Shown here: in pieces, positions 11,194 to 22,406 of the stretch | Position numbering within the stretch: the stretch's first letter is position 1 | Layout of the letters: each line of letters opens with the position of its first letter | Origin: Lineus longissimus | Taxonomy: Eukaryota; Nemertea; Pilidiophora; Heteronemertea; Lineidae | Length of the DNA: 64,000 bases | Direction: 5' to 3' | NCBI RefSeq assembly: GCF_910592395.1 | Contig: NC_088312.1 | Coordinates: forward strand, 18,173,292-18,237,291 | Position numbers and translations under genes: made by a program | The notes under the pieces: generated by a model | Told to the model about the DNA's origin: nothing | Databases searched by the model: none | What the model saw: only the letters and a program-made list of their open reading frames with translations

Positions 11194-12733
11194 AGTCGCT
11201 GTATCAGTAAAAGATCATACCAAAAAGCTGATAAAGTATGTAATTTGAGCAGCATGACCAATGCCAGTGTTAAAGGTGTAAACTTAACCTATTACAGGAC
11301 ATCTTCCTGCAAGATTGTGATTGGTTTAACTTGAAGTTTGTCATCAATTTGTCTGTTGTAAATGTACATCCATGCTGTTGTCATTCAGGAAAAATCTGCT
11401 TTATCTTTCAGCTAATACTTTCACTTCTCCAGTCAATCGGGTTTGATGAACATGTCAAGCTGTTGAATGGTGTAAACAATCATTAGCAAATAACGTCACG
11501 AATGAAAATAACTTTGATTCCTTCCACTTGAAAAGTTCAACAGCACCACTTGCAAGAATTTGAATTGGGCATTGTGTTTTACACCCTTCAACAATTGACT
11601 GTCTGTTTGTTATTAGTGTTCTTGTTTCAATGTTAGTGTTTCACTGTTAAAGAGTTTCAAGATGCAGAAGAGAGGATTAGTTATCTTTAATGTTAAGTTT
11701 CTTCTTTGCATCATTTTGTCATTAAATTTGGGCAATGGTGGTCTCATGAAAGGAGGGATGGGCTATTGGACAAGTTTTCATAATCAGTATTCTAGAACAC
11801 GTTTTGTAGCGATGGTGGCGATCCTAGTGTTCGGGCCCTTCGGCTCAACTTCGGGTGTGGTCGGAACCTAAATCCGGCTGCAACATTTTCTGACAAAAAT
11901 CAGAGGCAATTTAAACGTTTTTTCCAGCCGTGCGATTTTGGCAAGTTTAGGATCGATTTCCGACTTCATATTTTTCACGCCTAAATGTACGCGATAATGA
12001 GCTGGTAATGATATGCAGTGACGTCATAGCGCAGAGAGAATTACGCGGAAATGGGGGCGCGGCCAACTGACTGGGGAGGGATTTTTTTCATTTATTTTCC
12101 ATAATTCTAACTTGCATTTTTTTTTCTTTCAGGTTCTCTTCGGCCACGCGAAACCCGTCGTCAAAATATGCCACCTCGTTTTCGTTCTCGTTCTCAGATC
12201 TAGATCTTAACCACTCTATTTTCTTTGCACTAACCTCCGCATGATCCGCAAATTAATACGATGATCAAGATTTTTTGGGCTACCCGATTCGGGGACCTGA
12301 CAAAACAATTACAATGATAATAAACGGCGATATTTTCTTCTATTCTGCAGGTTCCTCATTACTGATTCCGACAAGAACATTTTATCCAGGAACCACAAAA
12401 AATACCGCATAATATCAAGCATCGCATTTACACAATGCCTTCTTATAAGTCAACTTAATGGTAACTTGGTAGTAATTATATAAGGTATAGCTTCCAACCG
12501 GCTAAACTGGGCGAAATACACTGCGCGATTCAGTGCTTCAAGTACAATCAAGAGACCAGGCAAACATATCTTGTCGCACAAAATCGACAATTCCGATCGC
12601 CCAATTTCTAAATGGGTACAAACCTTAACTCTAGCGCAGCTAAAACTGCGTAAGATATAGCTGGCACTCTAATTTGTTTGTCTATACTCTAATGAATGGA
12701 TTTGCACAATCCAAAAACGTAGACCTTGTGCAT
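11194..12733. other. Intergenic region downstream of the receptor gene
   Basis: No gene is supported. The 69-codon ORF at 11662-11871 has no homology signature. The region lies 3' of the minus-strand receptor gene and would hold its 3' UTR; a minus-strand AATAAA occurs near 12092. Confidence 0.4.
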
Positions 12734-15700
12734 CTAAACCATTATTGCAGCCATGACAAGGCTAATGACCAGGAACAAGATGAAGAGAATTCTGTCGAGG
12801 ACCATGGCGAGCAGCTTCCACTCCAGGCTGGTATCAGGTCCATCCTTGCCTATCTTGTCAGTGTCCATGCTCCCCTCAGCATCCACGCTCACGGCTCTTG
12901 GTCGGCGAATATAGTTGTTCCTGTTGACGCACAGAACGCAGCCTAGTCCGTCAATCAGAATCTGAAATACGAGTAACTTATGTTTCTTTCTATCCTGCTG
13001 ATTTCCATCATAACGAACGATCCATGGGAGTTTTTACTCTCATTAATAATTCCTACACGATTCCACACAATAGAAAGCGAAGTATCCTCGACATCATTTT
13101 CAACACCCATGGGTTTTTTTTGCTAGTGTCCACCGACGGGTGGTATACTCTAATTGTGAGTTGGGTTTTTTAGGACTCTAAAATCATTTAAAGGAAAATG
13201 ATTCTCTATCGGCAAAATGTTAAGATCTTCATCTTCAATGGTACGTTTGACGTAAGAACCAAAAGCATTTGCATCACAGTTCATATAAGATTAACGTGAA
13301 ATTCTTGTGAAAATCAAATGCAAACATACATGTATTGTACATGCTCACACTCAGTAAAGTACTCACGGTTGAGGCGAGATTAGGAGGTCCACTTGCCCGG
13401 CCTCTCTCCCGCCACAGCTGGACGATACACATCGATAAGATCATTGAGAGGCCGACAAGGACGATGTTAGCAGTGTAATAGCGAACTGCAACAACAACAT
13501 TTAGCAAATTACAGAGACATCCATTCCCATTAATGCGTTTTCCATTCATCGAAAGTCGCACTCGTCGAGCTCAATGTCAAAGAAGTCATTTTAACTTTTG
13601 AGATGATATTATGATCGGCAGGTTTCGCAACCCTTACGAAGAGCCAGGAACACGAAGAAGTACACCCAGAGTAAATGTGATTAATCGTATTCGAAGAACT
13701 TCTATGAAGCAGATGACAGCCGATAATGCCGGAGATTACGAACAGTGAGCAAGCAACATCTTACTTACATAACATAGGTGTACTGGACATCAGCTTGCCA
13801 TCGTTTATACCATCCCCAATCAACAGCAGCAGGATGTAGCCGAGAATAAGACCAACCCCTGAAAAGATTCCAGTTCATATTTTGCAAGAGGTATCAAATC
13901 TGGATGAGTTGGACTGCCTATGATTTGTACCTTTTTTTTTAATCTCCTTCAAGAAGCCATCGTAGTGCAACCCCAACACAAGAAGGGTTTCTGTAAAGGG
14001 GAATATATTTCTTGTTTGTTCTCGCGATCTACCCGTTAAGACACCCTATATAGTGTGACCTGGGCCTGCTCAAGCAGAATGGTGTTCCATCATCGGGGCT
14101 CAGAACACTCTGAGCATTAGGCCATCGGGCTTTCAGTTAAGCTTTTAGTTGAGCTTTTAGGGGGAATTTGGAACAGTTAGGCGGTAAAAACCGCGCGGTT
14201 TTCCATGTAATGCTAGGCCTATTGATTGATAAACGAATCTGAATCTGCATCTGAATCATGCGCCATTCGATTGATATGCATCGGCGTTCCCATAGAAATT
14301 TCACCAAGTTCATACAGTATATCATATTCTGAAGGCGGGTGCGGGACATCATGTCTTTTGTCCCCGTCTAGTGCTGCGTTATAATTGAGAAATGTAGTCT
14401 ACTCACCCAAATTTATCTTCTCTCCCGCGTCAGGGGGAAACATGAAGATGAACGGGATGAGGAATGCTAGGATGACCCCGGGGACAACCAGCACACTGGT
14501 CACATATGTCTTCCTCCTCTTGATAGTAAATGTTGCTGTCAAGTCGATGTAGGATTCCGGACAGCAGTCGTATTTGATTACGTTTCTTTTCAAAGGAATA
14601 CTTCCAACCAACTCCCAGCCATTGTTTTTCAAATATGTTGAGATATCGACCCGGTCATGCCCACGCGTTAAGTTCATCTGTAAAAGAACATAATATACAG
14701 TGGTGTATGTAGGCTGGGCGCGTGAGGCACCCCACCCCACCTTTCTTCGTCGGGAGCAACGATCTTTTCTGGTCGCCAGTGGGTTAAGTGTGACACCGTT
14801 ATTTCTAAATAGTTCTGCTGGGAGGACCCTAGACTCCTCTTTCACAAGTTTACACCTTCGGGGCTCCCCCCCCCCCCACCCGCCGCCTTTTTTGGACCCG
14901 AGGTAGTTGCAGATACATTCGCCACAATGAGTAGACCCTGTTGTGCATTTCAACACGAATTTGAATCGTTACGGGAATCCCACCGTATTTCAAACGTCTA
15001 CCAGCTTGTTCACTAAATGCATCTGACGTCATCATCTCGGAATCGTTCGGGAAGAACCAAAAGGCAGTCTGAAGTGTTTGGGAAATTCGGGTAAGGCCGA
15101 GAATAACGTTAAAACTAACAAAATAGAAACCTCGCTTATGTAGAGTGCCTCCTGATGAAATCCAGTTTCTCCGCAGTCGCACGTATCTGGGAGTAACCAG
15201 CCTTATTAACCTATCTACCAACTCAGTCCGCCATTGCTTAAGTCACGTGTGCCCTGCTTTACACCTATGATTGGCGGAGTATGTCAGTGGTGTGTGAAGA
15301 GGCCAGCATTTTACCTGCGCAGTCGCCGCGAAGGCATCAGTAATGTTCTCCTGCTTAAAGGCAACTGACCGTTTTAAGATGAAAAGATAGTTACCTTTCC
15401 TCCATCATGATGCCAGCTACCAATTTTGATATCGCATATCTGGGAATCATATGGGTAATACGTGTAGTCGAATATGCATGCCGTGTTGAGGATGACTGGT
15501 GGGATCCAAATTACGTCACCAGCATAGTTTACTAAACCCATGCTCGTGAATGACGAGTGGTATTTATCACCAATGCTAAAATGTGAAATACTGTTGAATG
15601 ATTTTACTTCATTGTCTTTTATGGAGTATGCGTATTTAAATGTATATACTCAAAGATAAATTTCGGGTTTATTGTCTGATATCTACTTCTAGGTTATCTT

Positions 15701-17575
15701 TTTCGCAAATATTTCCTCTTCGCAAATCTATAGGTTATTCGTGAAATCCGAAAAAAGTGTCCGCGAAAGAATAGCGGTTTAAAGTAAGCATTTCTTTACC
15801 TATTATAGGCGGCAAGATCAGGTTTCCAGAGCTGGTCAATGGGGATTCTTAGTTTGTCTATTCCTGAATATTCACTGGCATTCCATCGTAAAGAAACATC
15901 TTTCCACCCCTGGAAAAAAGCAAATTAAGTGACACATTGACCCTTTAAAGTTTGGCCAAAAGTACACCAAAACTAAATTGCTTCTGTTTCAATATAAGGT
16001 AATTGGTGGGACATGTTTTCAAGTCTTCCCGCGGCGGGAAAATTAAAAAGGCTTTACAGGCACTCAATGGGTATATGGTAAGAACATTAAGTTGGAGCAA
16101 CATGTTCACTGCCCACAAAATGAATTTTGAGAAAGGTTCGTACGGTTGGATGACATTACTTTAAGTGGGAAACTCATACCTACCATGTGTAACCAAATAT
16201 TCCAGCTCACGTATCCTCTGGCTTCGTTCTGAAAATTTCAAAATTGACTACACAAAAAATCGTAAATGGCGGTGGGGCGGTGAGCGAGACGCATGCGTAC
16301 AATTAGTTCAATAGAGGATGAGCAGAATAGAGCTCTATAGATTTTCTCATGGCTTTCGTTTGATATTCAATTCGTCTCTAGAAACTGACTGTAGGTATGC
16401 TTTTACGATTTGCAATGACATAATTTGCATCGCCAAAATAACATGCCTATTCCCGGCTACCTGCATCGACGATAGCGCAACTGACTTATCAATTATACAG
16501 GGCCTACTCATTCATGTTTAAGATGTCAATTTATCAAAACGTATAGGTCTACTCGACTGTGATCCATCATGGCAGCAGCTTGTTCCATTTGGTGGCCTGA
16601 TGTACCCTATGATGTGTGCGCACGCATCACGTTCCTGCAGACTCGTGCACAGCGGGTTCACTTATTGTCAGATAGGGGTGGCGGAGGCAAATTGGGCCCA
16701 CTATTTCTGTAACTCACAAGGTATGTTTTGGTAGAGAAGCCTGTTCCTGTGGCGGAGGGTGGCGTTATAGTGCGTATCCGTAGATTGTTCCCTTTTGAAC
16801 AGGTTTTTTGGCGTTGTTTCCATTGTCTCCATTTCATGTTCCCTGATGCAGCCAATGCCGACAACTCGCCGCTCGGGGAGCTTTGCCTGACTGTTTACAT
16901 TCACTTACCACTTCCAAAATTTGCTGAAGAGTTATTCCGAAATTCACCTCAACAGAGGCGCTTGCATTCTGGACTGGTCTCACCCATTTCTGGTAGTCCT
17001 TCATCAGGTCGTTGTAAAGCTTATGCTCGTCACTTATCAAAGCAAGCGCAGCAACTAATAGAGGAAATGATGACTGAATTCACTATCTTCGCGAAATACA
17101 TATTGTCAGGGGATTATAAGTGTCGGTACTTTTTTCCATCGCTATTTAATGTCCAGGTCAATGTACATGTACTGTTGTTGCTTTCTTGTCACATTTTCCC
17201 CCCAAGCTACATGTAACAACAAAATTAAATAAAAGTTGAGTATGTACGCGACCAGTGGTGTGTCTCTATTCGACCACCCTCATCCATGTCATCCCACAAT
17301 TTTTTAGGTATAGGAACCTAGCTTGACCAAAAATGAGATGGGGCTAAGGTTACAGGTAGGTCTGGTAATAATACATGTATACCTCAATATCGGCCAAATA
17401 CTGCCAGGTGGAGGAGCCGACCAAGAAAAAGAAGACATGGGCCTATTCGCTCGATGCTGAAAAACTACGAATATCGTTAACAACGGATCGATTTCCAATG
17501 ATCAAACCTACCTTCAGTGATTGCTAGCGACATGGCTCCAAACCAAAGAAGTTCGAGAAAGCGCCGAGCCGACAT
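12734..17575 (-). CDS. Nicotinic acetylcholine receptor subunit, alpha-type, 9 exons
   Basis: This is a pentameric ligand-gated cation channel subunit of the plasma membrane. Exons in coding order are 17575-17508, 17032-16909, 16228-16184, 15909-15800, 15575-15395, 14677-14407, 13858-13769, 13485-13367 and 12961-12734. All have GT/AG borders and compatible phases, giving 411 residues. A signal peptide (MSARRFLELLWFGAMSLA) is followed by DEHKLYNDL. The 45-bp third exon is typical of the family. Ligand-site residues are visible: WKPD..AYN loop A, Cys-loop C149-C163, GSW170 loop B, and YDCCPESY loop C with vicinal C214-C215, the mark of an alpha subunit. TM1 is about 234-256. GEK precedes TM2 (264-285, Leu at 9'), predicting cation selectivity. 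TM3 is about 299-322 and TM4 391-411. The TM3-TM4 loop is only about 60 residues, and TM2 has Asn 2' and Gly 6', both unusual. The exon 1 donor was chosen to keep the frame. Confidence 0.93.
14690..15330. other. Intron 5 of the receptor gene, with C-tract and no exon
   Basis: The intron between the Cys-loop exon and the TM1 exon holds a C-rich tract (about 14867-14882). It also holds long minus-strand ORFs (14850-15221 and an upstream extension of the TM1 exon) that do not match the receptor family. The phases of the flanking exons join directly, so nothing in between is needed. Confidence 0.6.
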
Positions 17576-18224
17576 AGTGCTGATCCGCCTCGTTCGAAAT
17601 GCATCAGTACAGTGATGGAGTGAAATAGGTTGCAGCTCACCAGACAACTATTTAGGACACGGTTTATTTCCTATTATTTACAAAACTAGGTTATCAAATT
17701 GTTCATGGAAACTATATAAAAACGGTGTTAAACGTTTAATTATCCTTTTGATGCTGTGTGCTCGCTGAGATAAGAGTGAGCACCAACTAAAAGAAATGTT
17801 GGGCTTATAAGCTTAGCATGCTGTTCGTCTAAATGTTACTATGTTAGCTAGCCCTTCTCTTAGGCCTACAGTTAAAGGCATCGGGTCATTCGTTGTATTA
17901 AACTCGGTGGATTTCTCAATCGGCGTCGAAATGTCGAGATTACTTTTTGTTTAGTATATGTAGCCTACTTAAGTGCATCCAATCAAGAACTCATTACCAT
18001 CTGAAATCGATATTCCACTGAATTGCCACAAGAAATACTTGAACTGGGCCTCCAACAATTCAGTAACTAGGACAAAACTCATTACTATGATCGAGTCATT
18101 TTAAACCGCCAGAGGTCTATCTCCTTTATCAGTACCGGTATTTTAGCGCAGCCTCATTTGGTTCACGTTATCAAAAACATTTTTTTTTGCAAACAATTCA
18201 ATAACCTAGTTTTAATTTTGTTTC
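17576..18224. other. Upstream region of the receptor gene
   Basis: This is the 5' flank of the minus-strand receptor gene. I see no clear TATA box or initiator and no other gene. Confidence 0.35.
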
Positions 18225-19085
18225 CTGTTGAGCTGTGACCTATTGTATGGGCGGTTATTGCCGCAAATATTCACCAACGCGCGAGGGATAGCAAGTGACT
18301 CCTAGAAGCCGATGAGGCGCATAGTTGGTGGCGCGTACAGCTGTAATTTCTAAAATCTGCATTTCCTAGAATCGTCGTGAGGGATAGATAGCGCGAGTTC
18401 AAGAACCCGCAGGTTCTAGAACCGTGAGCGATAGATCTCGTGAGGGATAGAAGTTCCAAAAAAATCCGTTATGTGGCGCCACTGTCGCATATTGACGTCG
18501 TCGTATTGTTTTTGCTGTAAGCGACACTACTGTCAGTTGGCCTCAACACGTGGTACTTGTCACTGTCAGAAAGCGCGTACATGCGTAGGCTACTTTCGTT
18601 GCAGTTTTAAAAATGTGCGACCAGTCGCAGCTGCAACAGGCAGCAGTACTGCTTCAGCAAGTAGTGCAGATTTTAGACCAGCAGCAGCCCGATCAGCTGC
18701 AGCCGAGACAGCCTCCAGCAGAGGCTAGTGATATAAACCCGAGTATAAACCCTGATTCTACACCACGAATATGCGACAGTGGCGCCACATAACGGAAATC
18801 GTTTGAACTGCTATCGCTCACGAGATAGCGGCGCCACAAAACGGATTTTTTTGGAACTTCTATCCCTCACGAGATCTATCGCTCACGGTTCTAGAACCTG
18901 CGGATTCTAGAGCTCGCGGTATCTATCCCTCACGACGATTCTAGGGAATGCAGATTTTAGAAATTACAGCTGTACGCGCCACGAACTATACGCCTCATCG
19001 GCTTCTAGGAGTCACTTGCTATCCCTCGTGCGTTGGTGAATATTTGCGGCAATAACCGCCCATACAATAGGTCACAGCTCAACAG
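18225..19085. mobile_element. Long-TIR DNA transposon, family A
   Basis: The arms (18225 to about 18500 and about 18765-19085) are long imperfect inverted repeats. The outermost 22 bp (CTGTTGAGCTGTGACCTATTG...) match perfectly, and the next block is TATGGGCGGTTATTGCCGCA. Inside the arms recur GAGGGATAG, GAGCGATAG and GGCGCCA phrases, and the right arm has an extra segment. No transposase is encoded. The centre (about 18500-18765) holds a small Gln-rich ORF. The block TATGGGCGGTTATT.CCGCA also forms the ends of the element at 38123-39014, so the two are related. Because the inverted symmetry continues outside that block here, the true terminus is uncertain. Confidence 0.8.
18613..18792 (+). 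CDS. Small Gln-rich ORF inside TIR element
   Basis: An ATG at 18613 opens 59 codons that end in a TAA within the right arm. The product begins MCDQSQLQQAAVLLQQVV, continues with Gln/Pro-rich residues and ends ICDSGAT. It suggests a short amphipathic, Gln-rich helix followed by a disordered tail. Codon use is GC-richer than the flanks. It could be a captured fragment of a host or transposon gene, or a chance ORF. There are no splice signals or recognisable domain. Confidence 0.3.
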   Translation: MCDQSQLQQAAVLLQQVVQILDQQQPDQLQPRQPPAEASDINPSINPDSTPRICDSGAT

Positions 19086-21738
19086 CCTTGCAGCAGGATT
19101 TGGAAAAATATAGTGCTTGTTCACTACAGAATGTACATGTGAAGAGTTCAAAATCCACTTCAGGTCTTATCAAGTAAAAGCAACTTTTCTGCTGCGGCAT
19201 TAATGGCATTTGCATTAAAAATGACATCTTGATACATGATTTTCGTTGGGTTGTATATTTTGCATTGATTTGGCTTGGTATTCACATCAGGGGTACTGTC
19301 AGCTTCCCTTTACCATAGTTATCTCATTTTTTTCCTGAATGCCCTTTAGCGATTTTTGCATCTGAACTCGTCATGTTCAGTTATGTTTTTACCCAGTTGG
19401 TTCACGACCGTTCAAATTTTTATAACCTTTTTTCTTTTACTGTTGGCTTTGTAAATCGAGGTATTATTAGTCTCCGCCATCGGCTGAGACTTTTGTATTA
19501 GGGTATTATTCTCCTCAAGGAATTATTCCAGCAAACTCTCGTCCCCAGGTAAAAGCTTCATATGTACATGAACACGGCAATGCATTGCAAAACATCGATA
19601 AAACGAGGGTGTCCATGAACTAAGAAGTCAATCTGGGTAACAGCCGCGAAAGTGCTATGGGCATGCATAGCGCAATACATGTAAATTTTTAACCAATATA
19701 CCTCGCCATACCGGCACGATGACTGGTGCCCCGCGTTATGTGTATTACATATTGGCTGCACATATGGAGGAACGTAACGGATAAAGACCAGGGACTAGTC
19801 TACACCATCGAAGCATTTTCTACAAAACCTAATATTTGGAGTTTATGGGCTATGAAATAAGAAAAAACGGCAGTGAATTAAAGCAGCTGAGTTTCAAGAA
19901 TGTGTTCTTCCTTTCTGGACACTTTATGTTGCCTTGATCAGTCGTATTTCGCACATAAACCATCGCTTCGCTGAAGTGAAAGTGCGATGTTTTTGTTTTG
20001 TTTTTGTCAACATGCATGGCTGTGTGCATATGAGGCGGAGATTCCAGAGTCTGCAAAGACTCAACTGACAATTCTAGTTTCTTACATGTTGGAAATATTT
20101 AGTGTTTCTATAATATGTCTTCGGGCTCAGCAGTTTCTTATGTGTAAATTCTTTGTTTTGAGGATCATGAATGTCGACCAGTGACCTTTGAATGTGTAAT
20201 GGTTTACTGAGTGTACCCAACCAACGTCACAGGGGACAGAAAGGCCAGTCGAGTAATCACAGATTAGCGGCAACAAAGTATTAAGTCGTTAGCCTCATAG
20301 CATAATTGCCTAACTCATATTTGAAGGTTTTGAGAAAAATCAAAGAAACAACACCATTTTTTAGAAAACGCTCAGGAAATTTTTTTTTCTTTCTAACTTT
20401 AACAATAACTTATAACAGATGCCGGACGTAAACAATGCTTGAATAACACTGAAAAGTTACATAGGCAATTAATTTTCACATTTTGGCCAAAATATGACTT
20501 AGGCAATTATGCTGTGAGGCTAATGAAGTTGAACATTATTTCGCACGCCTTACGTTCATGATTGTAACCCCTCTCACGAAAATATTGTATGCTCGCAAAA
20601 ATAAAGAGGTTTACAGTGGTCTAAAAAGTGTCACTAAATTTTGGAATAATTCAGTACATTATACAGGGTGTTAATCAATAGTTAGAAGAAGGACCAGAAA
20701 AATTTGCAAATTCAGCTGCAAAAAAAGTAAACAGTTTGTCTACTCTTCCAAACCAAACAATTTTTCAAAATTTTGCTCAAAACTGGCCTTTTTCAGAAAT
20801 GACTCCTCTTTTTTCCTCTGGTGTATTGTGTGATGACTTTTATGACTTCGACTTGCACAATTGGTACAGTACCAATAAAATAGGACAAGTTTCTGCAGTC
20901 AATTAAACCATAATGGCAAGCGAGCGTTCGAAATATTCATCTGATCAGGGGTAGGATTTTGTTGGCGTTGCTTATAAAAAAACCCCTCTGGTTGTTATGA
21001 GATACCCTTGTTCTAAAAACTTATGTTAGTATCAGATTCATTAATGACCATAGATTAATAATTGGTATTTGAGTCTTGATCTCGAGTTAAACTTTAGAGT
21101 TATGTGATTTTAAGCACACTGGTTTTGGCGTTTTTTGGAGAGATGTTGCTCAGAGAAATGTTGACCTCTGAGTTCTCCAGACATCATGAATATGCGGTGC
21201 ATGGTTATCCATCTGTAGTTGGCAATACTTAAGTCCATATATAGCACACCTGTGAATATTTTAATGGAGTGTCTACTCAAAATATATTATGTTTCAAAAA
21301 ACCATCTCTTTAATTCTTCATAATGTGATCTCGGGACATCAATCTCAGTACAAGGATTGTCACGATCTGGAGAAACCATATTATTGTCTGGATCTGTGGC
21401 ACCTCGATCTTGGAGCATACAAGATGGCACAATCTGTCCTCACTTGAGCAAACGCCGATCCTACGACCGCATCGGAGGATAGTTCTGTTGGAGGAGCCCC
21501 TACATTGTTGTCTTGGGTGGAAATGTGCTCCGAGACAATCTTGACCTGATTTTCTGGTATCGCTGCTATATGAATATTTTTATCAGAAGAAATAATTTCT
21601 TACAAGGATCTAAGGCTTTATAGACCAAGACATGGAGACATCATCACAACTTGACTCGCTTGCACCAGTTAGCTATACTATCAGTCCCCAAGTAAAGGCA
21701 GGAATGGGGTACAGCCCTGTCCCTTCAATATTGGACGA
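19086..21738. other. Long intergenic stretch without supported genes
   Basis: It contains only ORFs of 65 to 73 codons, without domains (19558-19761, 19850-20071, 19987-20184). A short inverted phrase GTCTCCGCC...GGCTGAGAC lies near 19470. The 21.3-21.7 kb part has TTGTGACATCAT-like and GATCTGGAGAAAC phrases that may be decayed satellite units. Confidence 0.4.
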
Positions 21739-22406
21739 GACATGTCTGAGACAGTCTACAGGTGATGCAAGGTCTTAGTAGGTTGTGACATCATATCGAG
21801 CAATTGTAGGTTGTTGAGACACTTGACATTCTGGCAATATTGTCCACAGGGACATGGTCTTATACCAAGGTTGTGACATCATATCAAGCAAGGTTCTTGA
21901 TCGAGGCACTTTGGTCCTGTTGGCAGTTGTCTACAGGTGATTCATGGTCTTAGTAGGTTGTGACATCATATCGAGCGATCAGATGTTTTTGAGATACTTG
22001 ACATATGGCAATATTGTCCACAGGGCCATGGTCTTATACCAAGGTTGTGACATCATATCAAGCAAGGTTCTTGATCGAGACACTTTGGTCCTGTTGGCAG
22101 TTGTCTACAGATGATGCATGGTCTTAGTAGGTTGTGACATCATATCGAGCGATTGGATGTTGTTGAGACACTTGACATATGGCAATATTGTCCACAGGGA
22201 CATGGTCTTATACCAAGGTTGTGACATCATATCAAGCAAGGTTCTTGATCGAGGCACTTTGGTCCTGTTGGCAGTTGTCTACAGGTGATGCATGGTCTTA
22301 GTAGGTTGTGACATCATATCGAGCGATCAGATGTTTTTGAGACACTTGACATATGGCAATATTGTCCACAGGGACATGGTCTTATACCAAGGTTGTGACA
22401 TCATAT
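21739..22406. repeat. 174-bp satellite array, left part
   Basis: About four units with a spacing of 174-175 bp, measured between GTGATGC(A/T)(A/T)GGTC phrases at about 21761, 21936, 22110 and 22284. Each unit contains GGTCTTAGTAGGTTGTGACA, a CAATATTGTCCACAGGGACA-like phrase and GTTCTTGATCGAG. The array stops abruptly inside a unit at CATATCAA, where a 2.2-kb repeat begins, and resumes at 24629. Confidence 0.85.

Noticed and set aside
14850-15221. 123-codon minus-strand ORF inside the receptor gene
   Set aside because: It lies in intron 5; the flanking receptor exons join in phase without it and it has no receptor similarity.
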